Source: Cyanobacteria bacterium OH_CBrB_359
GTDB lineage: Bacteria; Cyanobacteriota; Vampirovibrionia; Gastranaerophilales; Gastranaerophilaceae
Assembly: GCA_023433065.1 (NCBI GenBank)
Contig: JAEZET010000005.1
Coordinates: forward strand, 52,759-116,758
Reading direction: 5' to 3'
Length of the DNA stretch: 64,000 bases
The position numbers and the translations under genes are program-made. Below, piece by piece: positions 52,667-62,051 of this stretch; position 1 is the first letter of the stretch; every line of letters begins with the position of its first letter. A model generated the notes under the pieces. That model worked only from the letters and a program-made list of their open reading frames with translations. It did no database searches and had not been told where the DNA came from.

Positions 52667-52700
52667 CAATTTGACACTTAATTACAGCATGATTATCGTC

Positions 52701-54167
52701 TCAATTTTTTAAATCTTGAATTGATTTTATAGATTGGCTTTTACCTGAAAATTCAGTTAAAATTTTGTTTGCAGTTTTTAATGAGTTGATTGTGGCATTT
52801 CCGCCTATACATCCGCCTTCACAGCACATAACTTCAATTAAATTTCCTTTTTCGCATTCGTTGGATTTTACATATTTTTTAAGCTCTTTAATTGTTTCTT
52901 TATTTAAACCGTTGATATAACAGGGCTTAATCTCCGGATTTTCTCCCGAGGCTGCTATAACTGCCTGAGAAACGCCTGTAGATAAAGCGAAATTCCTGCC
53001 TTCTTTTGAGCTTTCAACTGAATATTTTGTTTCTTCACAAGAAGCAATATCTATTTTCAAAGCGACAAATAATGCTCCCAGCTCTTCAACATTCATAACA
53101 TAATCAATATTGGGATTTTCCATTCCTTCTTTTCTTTTTGCCACACAAGGGCTGACAAAAACTGTTATTGCGTCCGGATTCTCTTTTTTAACTATTTCTG
53201 CCGTATAGAAAAGGGGCGTTTTTGTCTCTGATACGTAAGGCTTAATTTCATGGAAATGTTTTTCTATAAATTGATTGTATCCGGCACAGCATGAAGTTGT
53301 CATAAATTTACTGCCTTTTTCCATGCGTTCTTTAAAATCCAAAGCTTCATTTGTTGCTGTAATATCTGCGCCTTGGGCTACTTCATATACATCTTTAAAT
53401 CCTGCTTTCATAATTGCGGTTTTTAATTGATAAGCAGTACCAGGGAATTGGCCGACAATAGAAGGGGCAATCATTGCAATAACGCTTTTGCCGTTTTTAA
53501 TGTTTTTTAAAATATCAATTATCTGGCTTTTTTCATGTACGGCGCCAAACGGACATGCAGATACGCATTTACCGCAGCTTATACATTTTTCAAAATCAAT
53601 TTTAGCCAGACCATTTTCATCTTTAGTAATAGCATCCACAGGGCAGGCATCTTCACAAGGGACTTTAACTTGAACTATAGCATTATAAGGACAAACAGGA
53701 ATGCATTGTTTACAGTTTTTACATTTTTGACTGTCGATAACAGAACGGTTGTTAACAATGCTTATAGCACCAAACTTACAGGTATTCACGCAAGGTCTAG
53801 CCACACATCCCTGACACAAATCTGTAACAAATATTCTATGCGGTACGCATCCTTTACATGCAGCCTCTAAGACGGTAAGGGGATCTTTTTCTATTTCTGT
53901 TCTATCAACTGCTTTTTTCGCATAAACTGACAATGGGGTTTTTTCATCATCATCTTCTATTGCAAAACCCAAACCGGCAATTGTTCTGTCTTTTAATATT
54001 GCACGTTCTTTATATACACAGCATCTATAGGGAACTTCACATCCTTTTGGTCTCATATCATAAGGGATTAAGCGTGTATTTTCTTCAAAATCATCTGAAA
54101 AAAACGCTTTAATTGTTCTTATTAATATTTCTTTTTTTAAATGAGATGCTTGACTGTTGTGGTTCAT
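52701..54167 (-). CDS. [FeFe] hydrogenase, group B-like
   Basis: This 488-residue enzyme has several [4Fe-4S] sites (CQGCVARPCVNTC, CKNCKQCIPVCPYNA, CISCGKCVSACPFGA) before the H-cluster domain. The H-cluster motifs are TTSCCAGYNQF, VSPCVAKRKEG and EVMCCEGGCIGGNA, the form seen in group B monomeric hydrogenases rather than TSCCPAW. All cluster Cys are present, so it may evolve or oxidise H2 with ferredoxin in fermentation. Its start overlaps the preceding [2Fe-2S] gene by 4 bp. A maturase gene, hydE, is nearby. Confidence 0.9.
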   Translation of the reverse strand: MNHNSQASHLKKEILIRTIKAFFSDDFEENTRLIPYDMRPKGCEVPYRCCVYKERAILKDRTIAGLGFAIEDDDEKTPLSVYAKKAVDRTEIEKDPLTVLEAACKGCVPHRIFVTDLCQGCVARPCVNTCKFGAISIVNNRSVIDSQKCKNCKQCIPVCPYNAIVQVKVPCEDACPVDAITKDENGLAKIDFEKCISCGKCVSACPFGAVHEKSQIIDILKNIKNGKSVIAMIAPSIVGQFPGTAYQLKTAIMKAGFKDVYEVAQGADITATNEALDFKERMEKGSKFMTTSCCAGYNQFIEKHFHEIKPYVSETKTPLFYTAEIVKKENPDAITVFVSPCVAKRKEGMENPNIDYVMNVEELGALFVALKIDIASCEETKYSVESSKEGRNFALSTGVSQAVIAASGENPEIKPCYINGLNKETIKELKKYVKSNECEKGNLIEVMCCEGGCIGGNATINSLKTANKILTEFSGKSQSIKSIQDLKN

Positions 54168-54421
54168 TTTACTAATTTTCTTTCTATGGCATTTAAGACT
54201 TTTTCTACTGTTGCTTCAACGATTATGTCATCGTCAATCTTAACGTAAGGAGCTCTTGAATATTCCCAATCAATAGAACATAGCCCAAGGCATGGATTGC
54301 CTGTAACTTCAACTCTGTCTCCGAATTTTTTGGGGACAAGTTCCATTAATTCTTGTAATTGGGCTGCACCCATAACAAAACAGGTTGTCCCAAGGCAAAC
54401 TTTAACTTTAATCTTTTCCAT
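54164..54421 (-). CDS. Thioredoxin-like [2Fe-2S] protein, NuoE/HydC-like
   Basis: This 85-residue protein has CLGTTCFVMGA and NPCLGLC, giving the C-x4-C...C-x3-C pattern of thioredoxin-fold [2Fe-2S] proteins. Such subunits pass electrons between NADH modules or ferredoxin and a hydrogenase. It overlaps the group B hydrogenase start by 4 bp and follows the phosphatase by 9 bp. It lacks the N-terminal helical part of full-length NuoE. Confidence 0.85.
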   Translation of the reverse strand: MEKIKVKVCLGTTCFVMGAAQLQELMELVPKKFGDRVEVTGNPCLGLCSIDWEYSRAPYVKIDDDIIVEATVEKVLNAIERKLVK

Positions 54422-54430
54422 AATTTCTCC

Positions 54431-55594
54431 TTACATATATTGTATCGCAACTTTTTTAATAAATTTAGTTTCTAAAATATTTATTATTTTTTTTATAATA
54501 TTTTTACGTATTTCAATCTCAACAGGCAATCCGGGGTCATAGTGCGCCTGATTTATTTTGGCTCCCACCATAAAATTTATGCAGTCACTGTCAATTAAAA
54601 ATTTTATTAGCTTACCTGCGGCATCGTTTGTTTTGATTTCAGAATCATTCTCTAGGTATTCCAGAGCTTTTGTTAAGGTCAATATCCCTTCAGTGACAAG
54701 TTCAACTCCTGCCATTTGAGAGCAGGCAGGAAGATTTCCTGATTTGTCAATTAGATTACTTTCAATTGGCCTGTTCAATTCTCTTGATAATAAATTTGCT
54801 GTTGTCCCTCCACAAATAGCCTTTTTCCCTTTAAACTCGTCAAATATTTGTGCATATTCTCTATCTTTTTCACTATGGTAAGGGGGACCGGTAAATACTA
54901 AAGATTCCCGTGGTTCTCTGTAATATATCACTGCTGCAGATATGTCATCTTTTGCTTTTCTGTCCGTCTCAATATTTTCTGCTTGCTCTACAATATATCG
55001 GGATAATTGCCTACTCGAAATTAAAGGTTCTTTTTGAAGTTTTTTTAATACAAGTTCAATCAATCCTTCTCTTCTTAGACCCAATTTTAAGTTAAAAGTT
55101 CCCAATCCGGACTGAGTTATTCCGTCAGAACAAAAAATCAACCTGTCATCCTGTTCGAGCTTAATTTTATATATGTGCATATGCCTGTTAGAGAATGTTT
55201 TTGAAGTAATAATAGAAAATTTGGGGGATAAAATTTCATTGTTTCTAATCCAGATAAACTGTGGGTTTCCCTCTTCAACAATTTTTGCTTCTCCATCTTC
55301 ATTACAATCTATAGCAGAAAATGTTGAATAACTGATTTTTCTAACCTGACAGACAGGAAGAGAGTTCATAACAATTTCACAAGCTTTTTTGATATTACTT
55401 TCGGCTTCAATAAATTTAAGCAGCATAGTTGCGGTCATACAGGCCAAAATATTGGCTTTTATCCCGCTTCCAAGTCCATCCGATAATACAGCAATAAGTC
55501 TTCCTTCATCAGGATACCTTTTTGATAAGAAATAGTCTCCATAAGTATTTTGATTATATTTTTTTTGTTGAGTACAGTCGATATCAATAAACAT
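54431..55594 (-). CDS. SpoIIE/PP2C-type phosphatase of the hydrogenase operon
   Basis: This 387-residue protein has a PP2C-type phosphatase domain (about 1-230): LIAVLSDGLGSGIKAN, LIFCSDGITQSGLG and KDDISAAVIYYREP place the metal-binding Asp residues. A further domain of about 140 residues (KGKKAICGGTTANLLSREL) is not recognised. Such phosphatases occur beside sensory group C hydrogenases, where they are thought to pass an H2 or redox signal to Ser/Thr phosphorylation. Its start overlaps the sensory hydrogenase stop by one base. Confidence 0.88.
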   Translation of the reverse strand: MFIDIDCTQQKKYNQNTYGDYFLSKRYPDEGRLIAVLSDGLGSGIKANILACMTATMLLKFIEAESNIKKACEIVMNSLPVCQVRKISYSTFSAIDCNEDGEAKIVEEGNPQFIWIRNNEILSPKFSIITSKTFSNRHMHIYKIKLEQDDRLIFCSDGITQSGLGTFNLKLGLRREGLIELVLKKLQKEPLISSRQLSRYIVEQAENIETDRKAKDDISAAVIYYREPRESLVFTGPPYHSEKDREYAQIFDEFKGKKAICGGTTANLLSRELNRPIESNLIDKSGNLPACSQMAGVELVTEGILTLTKALEYLENDSEIKTNDAAGKLIKFLIDSDCINFMVGAKINQAHYDPGLPVEIEIRKNIIKKIINILETKFIKKVAIQYM

Positions 55595-57309
55595 TAGTCA
55601 CTGTCCTCATTATTGTCAAAATCATGAGCAATGGAGCTTAATAAAAGCTCAGTTTCAACCATGTGCTCACCCAAGAGCTTGGCGATATCTTGGACTGTGG
55701 CTATATTTTTTGAAATGACTTCTTGTGCTTTATGTGCTATTTTTTCCCTGTTCATTTCGCTTTGTGTAACGTCAGTTATTATTGCTCCAACAAGTTCATT
55801 CTTTTCAATTGTAAATGCCGTTATGTCAAACAACTTGTTTTTAACGGGATATCGTTCTTTATGGAGGTCCTTACCTGTTTTTAAAGCTGTCTTAAAAATA
55901 TCTGAAAAGTCTATAATTCTATCGATTGAAGCCCCAACAAGCCCATCTTGACGTTCGGAAAAAATCTCATACATATCACCGCAGAACATTTTCATAAAAG
56001 AGTCATTTGCTTCCGCAACTTTTAAATCTTGGTCCACCATAACTATTGCTGAGGGCATGCATCTTAGCATTGCTGCGGCTTTTCTCATTGCAATTTTTCT
56101 CATATAAGAAACACACATTGAAGGCTCTGCATCGGCTGATATGAGAGCTTTTGCCAAATCTCTGCAAGTAGGATAACCGCAACCTCCGCAGTTTAATTCA
56201 TCTGATTCTTTATGTTTTCCTATTTTTTTCATTGCTTTTAAAATGTCTTTTAATGGATATTCGACAGTCTTTAAAGGTTTTGCTTCATATTTTTCTTCCA
56301 GAACAACTTGTGGTTTAGATGGAATTTTTCTACGATATTTAACTTTTGACAAAACATTTGAGCTGATGGAAATTCCTGCCTTTTTTGTAGACATACAAGG
56401 ACCTGATATACAGCCGCCTTTACAGGCAAGAGCTTCAATAAATATTTTTTTCTCGAGTTTTTTGGGATTTAACCCTGCTAAAGCCTGTTCAAATCCATCG
56501 ATTGAGCTTATATTAAGAAGTTGTATATCTTCTTCAACATTAAGTCTTTTAATAGTTTCAATCATTCCACCTTCAAGTGGATAGAGAGCCCCTTCGTAAG
56601 AGCTTTCGGGAACAAAACTATTTTCTGTTTTGTAATTAATGTCGCTAATTTTTATAAATTCTTCATTTATCCAGAAATTAAGTTCCTCAAAGGTTAGTGC
56701 AGCATCAATTAAGTCAGGATGTTTATCTGCTTCATTTTTTTTACCGATACAAGGACCTATAAATACAACGGAAATAGAATCTCCGTAAATTTCTTTTAAC
56801 ATTTTTGCATGTGTTAAAGCGGGAGAGGCAATAGGGGTTATATTTTCTGTAAAATCAGGTTTATATAGTCTTATATAATCTACAATAACAGGGCATGCGC
56901 TTGAGATATATAAACCATTTCCATTTGTCTCAAGAATTTCAGCTGTCTTTACAGAAACTTCTTGTGCTCCCAGGGCCGTTTCACTTATCTGTTCAAATCC
57001 CAGCTTTTTTAAAAGGGCAATCATCTTAGGGGCATTCATCTCAAAAGCTCCTCTCCAGCTTGGAGCGAGTGAGACATAAACTTTTTTTTGAGCTTTAAAA
57101 AGGTTTTTAACTTTTTCTATGTCATATCTGATTCTCTTTGCATTTGAAGGGCAAGCCTTTACGCAATTCCCGCAGGCAATACATTTTTTTGCAATAACAG
57201 AAGCATGACCGTTTTCTATTTTAATAGCTTTTACATGGCATTCTCTAACGCATTTATAACAGTCATGGCATTCGTTATTTAATGTATATACAGGGGAAAG
57301 TTTATTCAT
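55594..57309 (-). CDS. hydS: Sensory [FeFe] hydrogenase with PAS domain (group C-like)
   Basis: This 571-residue protein starts with two [4Fe-4S] motifs (CHDCYKCVREC, CIACGNCVKACPSNA). A divergent H-cluster domain follows (ISSACPVIV, IGPCIGKKNEA, EALACKGGCISGP), then a Fes-type cluster (CGGCGYPTC), a PAS domain (AIVMVDQDLKVAEANDSFMK) and a helical tail. This order is that of HydS/group C hydrogenases, proposed to sense H2 or redox state rather than to catalyse turnover. L1 has only one Cys (SSACP). It overlaps the preceding small [2Fe-2S] gene by 8 bp. Confidence 0.9.
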   Translation of the reverse strand: MNKLSPVYTLNNECHDCYKCVRECHVKAIKIENGHASVIAKKCIACGNCVKACPSNAKRIRYDIEKVKNLFKAQKKVYVSLAPSWRGAFEMNAPKMIALLKKLGFEQISETALGAQEVSVKTAEILETNGNGLYISSACPVIVDYIRLYKPDFTENITPIASPALTHAKMLKEIYGDSISVVFIGPCIGKKNEADKHPDLIDAALTFEELNFWINEEFIKISDINYKTENSFVPESSYEGALYPLEGGMIETIKRLNVEEDIQLLNISSIDGFEQALAGLNPKKLEKKIFIEALACKGGCISGPCMSTKKAGISISSNVLSKVKYRRKIPSKPQVVLEEKYEAKPLKTVEYPLKDILKAMKKIGKHKESDELNCGGCGYPTCRDLAKALISADAEPSMCVSYMRKIAMRKAAAMLRCMPSAIVMVDQDLKVAEANDSFMKMFCGDMYEIFSERQDGLVGASIDRIIDFSDIFKTALKTGKDLHKERYPVKNKLFDITAFTIEKNELVGAIITDVTQSEMNREKIAHKAQEVISKNIATVQDIAKLLGEHMVETELLLSSIAHDFDNNEDSD

Positions 57310-57547
57310 TTTTAAGAATCTTTTCTAGCTTCTTTATACTCATATTGTGATGTTCAATTCCGTTGATGATTATATTAGGTCCCTTATCACATTTGCTCTC
57401 GCATCTTGAACCCGTTATTTCTATATACGCTTCAAGTTTGTTTTCTTTGATATAGTTTTCAATATATTCAAGATTTTCGGTGTTTCCTCTTGCAAAACAA
57501 GCACTTCCCATACAAATTGTTACTTCTAATCTTTTATTAATTGTCAT
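57302..57547 (-). CDS. Thioredoxin-like [2Fe-2S] protein, first gene of the operon
   Basis: This 81-residue protein has CMGSACFARGN and SRCESKCDKGPNI, again C-x4-C...C-x3-C. It probably supplies electrons to, or receives them from, the sensory hydrogenase encoded next. The operon promoter must lie in the 204-bp gap 57548-57751, which holds no gene and is AT-rich. Confidence 0.85.
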   Translation of the reverse strand: MTINKRLEVTICMGSACFARGNTENLEYIENYIKENKLEAYIEITGSRCESKCDKGPNIIINGIEHHNMSIKKLEKILKNE

Positions 57548-57751
57548 TTTTCGGCATCCTTTTCGTGATTTATTTCACTAATTAATTTTAAAAGAAATTT
57601 AACTAAAAATCAAGTTTACATTAGTTTTTTTATTATGAACTTAAGTAAGTAATGTTGGATTTTGTTCACTTATTTGTGAATATAATCACATTAATATTAT
57701 TACGGTTTATATATATTTTTGAAAAACCAATAGTATTTTTGTATAATTTTA

Positions 57752-58840
57752 ATGATATATTCTCTACCGTCTATTAAATGTATTAGAAGTTTTAAAATGA
57801 TAGAATTCTTTCAAAAAAAAATCTCATTATTAAAAAATTTTATAATGGTAAAAAAATTTAATAAAAAATGGTCAGGCAAAAATTTATTATTTTGTAGTCT
57901 TATATATTCCGGCATCAATTATGCTCCAGAAAAAGCAACTTTTTGCTGTTCTGAAAACAAAACCAGGCCGATTGTTTTTGATGAAAATATTGAAAGATTT
58001 GATTTTGAAAAATACATTAATTCTATTGATAAAACAATGGAAATTAACCAAACAGATAAGTCAGAGTGCACCGGTTGCCAATATTTTACAAAACAAAGAA
58101 TTCCAAAATTTAAGTTACAGCATAACCTAAAGGGATTTACTATCAATAATTTTTTACAATGTAATTCAAATTGTATATATTGTGGAAGAAATATAAATAG
58201 CCCTGAATTTTTCTATAATATTTTACCGATTATCAAAAAATTTAACGAAAATGGCATTCTCCATAAGGATTGTACTTTTCATTGGGGAGGAGGAGAGCCG
58301 ACTATCTATAGAGAATTTGAGGATATTGTCTTATATCTGGTTGATAATAACTATAAACAAGTAATAAATTCTTCCGCTTTAAAATTTTCTGAAACTATTT
58401 TAAAAGGTTTATCCAAAAAGTCCTTGATTCTACAGGTAAGTCCTGATGCAGGGACTAAGGAAACGTATCTAAAAGTTAAAGGACAAAACGGTTATGAAAG
58501 AGTTTGGCAAAATATAAAAAAATATTGTAAATATCCTGAAAATGTTTTTGTAAAATATATAATTTTTTCTTTAAACAGCGATAAAGAAGAAATAACTCAA
58601 TTTATTAATAAATGTCTTGAATGTAATGTTAAAAATATTATTATATCTCCCGAGATAAAGTCTTTACGAAATGATGATGATTGGGAATACGGTGATATAG
58701 CATCTAAAGAAATCAAAGCCGCTGCTTTACTAAACGAGATAGCAGTAAAAGAGCATATAAATGTTGAGCTTTCCCCTATCTGGAGGAAAGAAAATATTAT
58801 TTTGATAAATGAATTAAATAAGCAGGAAGTGGTTTTATAA
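57752..58840 (+). CDS. Radical SAM protein of unknown substrate
   Basis: This 362-residue protein has the cluster motif LQCNSNCIYCGRNINS near residue 133 and FHWGGGEPTIYREF for SAM binding, with the usual barrel segments after them. An earlier CTGCQYF pair may hold another metal. No SPASM-type Cys cluster is seen at the end. An internal Met at 57797 is a second possible start, since neither has a strong ribosome site. Related radical SAM proteins occur beside polysaccharide genes. The substrate is unknown. Confidence 0.78.
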   Translation: MIYSLPSIKCIRSFKMIEFFQKKISLLKNFIMVKKFNKKWSGKNLLFCSLIYSGINYAPEKATFCCSENKTRPIVFDENIERFDFEKYINSIDKTMEINQTDKSECTGCQYFTKQRIPKFKLQHNLKGFTINNFLQCNSNCIYCGRNINSPEFFYNILPIIKKFNENGILHKDCTFHWGGGEPTIYREFEDIVLYLVDNNYKQVINSSALKFSETILKGLSKKSLILQVSPDAGTKETYLKVKGQNGYERVWQNIKKYCKYPENVFVKYIIFSLNSDKEEITQFINKCLECNVKNIIISPEIKSLRNDDDWEYGDIASKEIKAAALLNEIAVKEHINVELSPIWRKENIILINELNKQEVVL

Positions 58841-58866
58841 AAAGGTTTTTCAATTTTTATAGAATT

Positions 58867-60078
58867 TTAATTATAAAAATCTAAAGATTCTCTATAAATT
58901 GTGGAAACAATTTGCTTTGATGCTTCATTTGGGGCGAGTCCCAAAAGCATTCCCAGAGAAGGAGTGTTAAAAGCGAGTTCTGTTAATTTTTCTATATCCG
59001 CTTCTGAAAATCCTTCATCTTTGAGCTTTTTGTCAATGCCGATGCCTATCAGCCATTTTTCAAGTTCTTTTGCACAATATTCGCCGCCTTCAGGTTCTGC
59101 TTTTAAGCCTGAAATAATTGGGGAAAGAATATCTGATAAAGTGTTGTACTTTTCTTTATAGATATGTTTTACAACTGCAGGAAGAAGCATTGCCAGGCCA
59201 AGACCATGTGAAAGGTCATGTTTTATGGCACTAAGAGGATGCTCAAGAGCGTGAGTGTAGTGGAGAAGTCCATTGTCAAAACTTACTCCGCCCAATAATG
59301 ATGCATATAAAAGATAATATCTTGCCTCTAAATCATCAGGATTTTTAATGACAAGAGGTAAGTATTTAGCCACAAGTCTTATGGTTTCTTTTGCAAGAGT
59401 TATTGAATAAGGACTTGCAACTTTTGATGTAGCAGCTTCAACCACATGATTAACTGCATCTACTGAAACAAAGAGAGTTTGATTTGCTGAGAGTTTTGTT
59501 GTCAATTTTGGGTCATCAATTGAATATAAAGGATAAATACAATCATATGCAATTGCCGGTTTAAAATCCTTTTCAGGAATGGTTACAACAGCAAAACGGT
59601 TGGCTTCTGTCCCTGTTCCATGAGTCAGGTTAACTGCAACAATAGGAACGGCTTTTTGGGCTTCAAATTCGTAGTTATAAAGTTCGGTTGCGTTTTTTTC
59701 AGGATATTCTAATAAAATAGCGGCACTTTTTCCAGCATCAATTGCCGATCCGCCGCCAATGGCAATCACAGCTTGAGCTTTAAAATCCCTTGCAAGTTTA
59801 GTTGCTTCATCTACTTGATGTGTTGTCGGATTAGGGCTTACTTTGTCATAATTAATATATTCGACGGAATTTGTTTCAAGAGCTTTTTTAATATAATCCC
59901 AAGCGCCTGTCAGTTTATACGCATTTTTTCCGCTTATAACTATTGCTTTATGAATATTTTTTGCCTTTAAAGATTTAATAATATCTTCTATTTTTTCTAT
60001 TGCGCCCACACCAAAATAGATAGTAGACTTTGTCCTAAGTTCTTTGACTTCATTGATATTGATGTCTTTTTCCCACAT
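58867..60078 (-). CDS. Iron-containing alcohol dehydrogenase
   Basis: This 403-residue type III dehydrogenase has ARDFKAQAVIAIGGGSAIDA, NLTHGTGTEANRFAVVT, HVVEAATSKVASPYS, and HALEHPLSAIKHDLSHGLGLA, where Asp and His residues bind iron. It reduces aldehydes to alcohols with NAD(P)H, as in butanol or ethanol formation. ATG 60078 is chosen because AGGAG lies 8 bp upstream. It is consistent with a fermentative cell that also evolves H2. Confidence 0.93.
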   Translation of the reverse strand: MWEKDININEVKELRTKSTIYFGVGAIEKIEDIIKSLKAKNIHKAIVISGKNAYKLTGAWDYIKKALETNSVEYINYDKVSPNPTTHQVDEATKLARDFKAQAVIAIGGGSAIDAGKSAAILLEYPEKNATELYNYEFEAQKAVPIVAVNLTHGTGTEANRFAVVTIPEKDFKPAIAYDCIYPLYSIDDPKLTTKLSANQTLFVSVDAVNHVVEAATSKVASPYSITLAKETIRLVAKYLPLVIKNPDDLEARYYLLYASLLGGVSFDNGLLHYTHALEHPLSAIKHDLSHGLGLAMLLPAVVKHIYKEKYNTLSDILSPIISGLKAEPEGGEYCAKELEKWLIGIGIDKKLKDEGFSEADIEKLTELAFNTPSLGMLLGLAPNEASKQIVSTIYRESLDFYN

Positions 60079-60152
60079 GATAATCTCCTTTTGCAAATTT
60101 AAACATGGATTAGTTTATCATGATTTTTTTTATAATACATTCCAACAATTTC

Positions 60153-61967
60153 TTATCTCATGCGAATCTGGGTAACGACACCGTGTATTTTATGAACAGG
60201 AAGTTTATAAAAACTTACAAAAGTTGGTGTGATTTTTTTTATAATCGCAAATATATGCCAGAAGAAATTATTTGTCTCAATTTCTTCAATGCCATAGAAG
60301 ATAGCTTTTTCTCTTATATTTAGCCTTTTCAGTAAAATTTCAAGCTTAAAAAATTGCATATAACCAACATAAACTTTTAATAAATGAAGACCGGGAGCAA
60401 CCATTTCATATTCATGCGAAATACCTTTTGCTTCGCTTGTTTTATTAATCTGGACAAAAATATTTTTTGTATAAATTATATTGTTGGTAAACATTGTTTG
60501 AACTATGTACGGAGGAACTTTTTCTATGCCTCGTGCAAAAAATAATGCCGTTCCTCTAATTTTAGGAGCTGTTGCATACATTTTATTATATTTTTTTAAA
60601 AAAGTTCCTTTGTTCATAAGGCTTAATGAATGATACAGTGTCTTTTGACCTTTCACATATAATAAAATTATTGAAAAAGGGATTAAGGCAATTATAATTG
60701 ACCAGTAAGCCCCAGTATGGATTTTGGAGCAGGTTGCGATAAAATAAGAAAAATCTATGACAATTAACATTAAACAGATTGCAAAATGGAAATATTTTTT
60801 TCTTAAGAAAAAAATTGTCGAAATCATTGTACAAGTTATTGCTATTGTTCCGGTTACCGCTAATCCATATGCTGAAGCGAGATTAGAGGATTCTTTAAAA
60901 ATTAAAATAATAATTATTACCGAACATAGTAAAAACCAGTTTGCACTTCCTATATATATTTGAGAGTTAATTTTTTCAGAGGTATAGTTTACTTTGAACA
61001 TGGGAATAATTCTTGTGTTAATGCCCTGATAAATAATTGAATATAATCCGCTAATCATTGCCTGAGAAGCAATAATTGTTGCTAAAATGCTTACTACTAA
61101 AAACGGAATATATAAAATATTCATCTGAGTAGAAATCATGCTAAATAAAATATTTTTAATGTTTGGGTGAAGGATAAGAAACGCACCCTGACCCAAATAA
61201 TTGATTATTAAAAATATGCAAACAATGAACCATGCACCTGTAATAGGTTTTCTGCCCAAGTGCCCCATATCTGCATATAAAGCTTCAGCTCCTGTTGCAC
61301 AAAGGATTACCTCAGATAAGATAAAAAATCCTGAGATTCCATTGTGCAATATAAAACCGATTCCACATAAAGGATTAAATGCTTTTAAAACTTCGGGGAA
61401 AGTTATTATAGAGGCTAATCCTGATAGTCCCAATGCCAAAAACCATATTAGCATTATAGGACCAAAAACTTGTGTAATATTTTCTATCCCTTTTTTTTGA
61501 ACAGAAAACAGACTTACTGCAATTACTATTGTTATAAAGATAATTAAAGATTGCGGGATATTATGTAAGATTTCAATGAAGCGTAAGCCTTCTATTGCTG
61601 ATAAAATGCTTATTGCCGGAGTTATTACGCTGTCGCCTATAAGAAGAGAAATTCCTACATAAGTCAAGAATGAAAAAAAGACCACAGCTCTTGAAGATTT
61701 TACTGTTTGCTGAAGAATTTCATTTAAAACGATAGCTCCGCCCTCACCGCCTTTACTTAAACTCATTGCAAGCCAAGTATATTGAACAGTTACAACAAGC
61801 AAAAGCGTCCAGATAATAAGCGATAAAATACTTATGACATTTTGTGTGTTAACTTGTAGTGTAAGAAAAACAACGGTCAGGGTATAAATGGGACTTGTTC
61901 CGATATCTCCAAAAACTAAACCCATTGATTTAATCATGCTATTGAAAGTTAATTTATTTTCCGACAT
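60153..61967 (-). CDS. kup: Potassium uptake protein Kup
   Basis: This 604-residue membrane protein has about 12 transmembrane helices, starting SMGLVFGDIGTSPIYTLTV, then SKGGEGGAIVLNEI and YADMGHLGRKPI, which are diagnostic for Kup/HAK/KT proton-potassium symporters. The cytoplasmic tail is of normal length. No other potassium genes are nearby. Confidence 0.96.
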   Translation of the reverse strand: MSENKLTFNSMIKSMGLVFGDIGTSPIYTLTVVFLTLQVNTQNVISILSLIIWTLLLVVTVQYTWLAMSLSKGGEGGAIVLNEILQQTVKSSRAVVFFSFLTYVGISLLIGDSVITPAISILSAIEGLRFIEILHNIPQSLIIFITIVIAVSLFSVQKKGIENITQVFGPIMLIWFLALGLSGLASIITFPEVLKAFNPLCGIGFILHNGISGFFILSEVILCATGAEALYADMGHLGRKPITGAWFIVCIFLIINYLGQGAFLILHPNIKNILFSMISTQMNILYIPFLVVSILATIIASQAMISGLYSIIYQGINTRIIPMFKVNYTSEKINSQIYIGSANWFLLCSVIIIILIFKESSNLASAYGLAVTGTIAITCTMISTIFFLRKKYFHFAICLMLIVIDFSYFIATCSKIHTGAYWSIIIALIPFSIILLYVKGQKTLYHSLSLMNKGTFLKKYNKMYATAPKIRGTALFFARGIEKVPPYIVQTMFTNNIIYTKNIFVQINKTSEAKGISHEYEMVAPGLHLLKVYVGYMQFFKLEILLKRLNIREKAIFYGIEEIETNNFFWHIFAIIKKITPTFVSFYKLPVHKIHGVVTQIRMR

Positions 61968-62051
61968 TTTTATAATCTAATATGTAATTACAAAACTTAC
62001 TCTATTATATAAAGCATAAAAAACAATCTTTTGGCAAAATTATTTACAATG

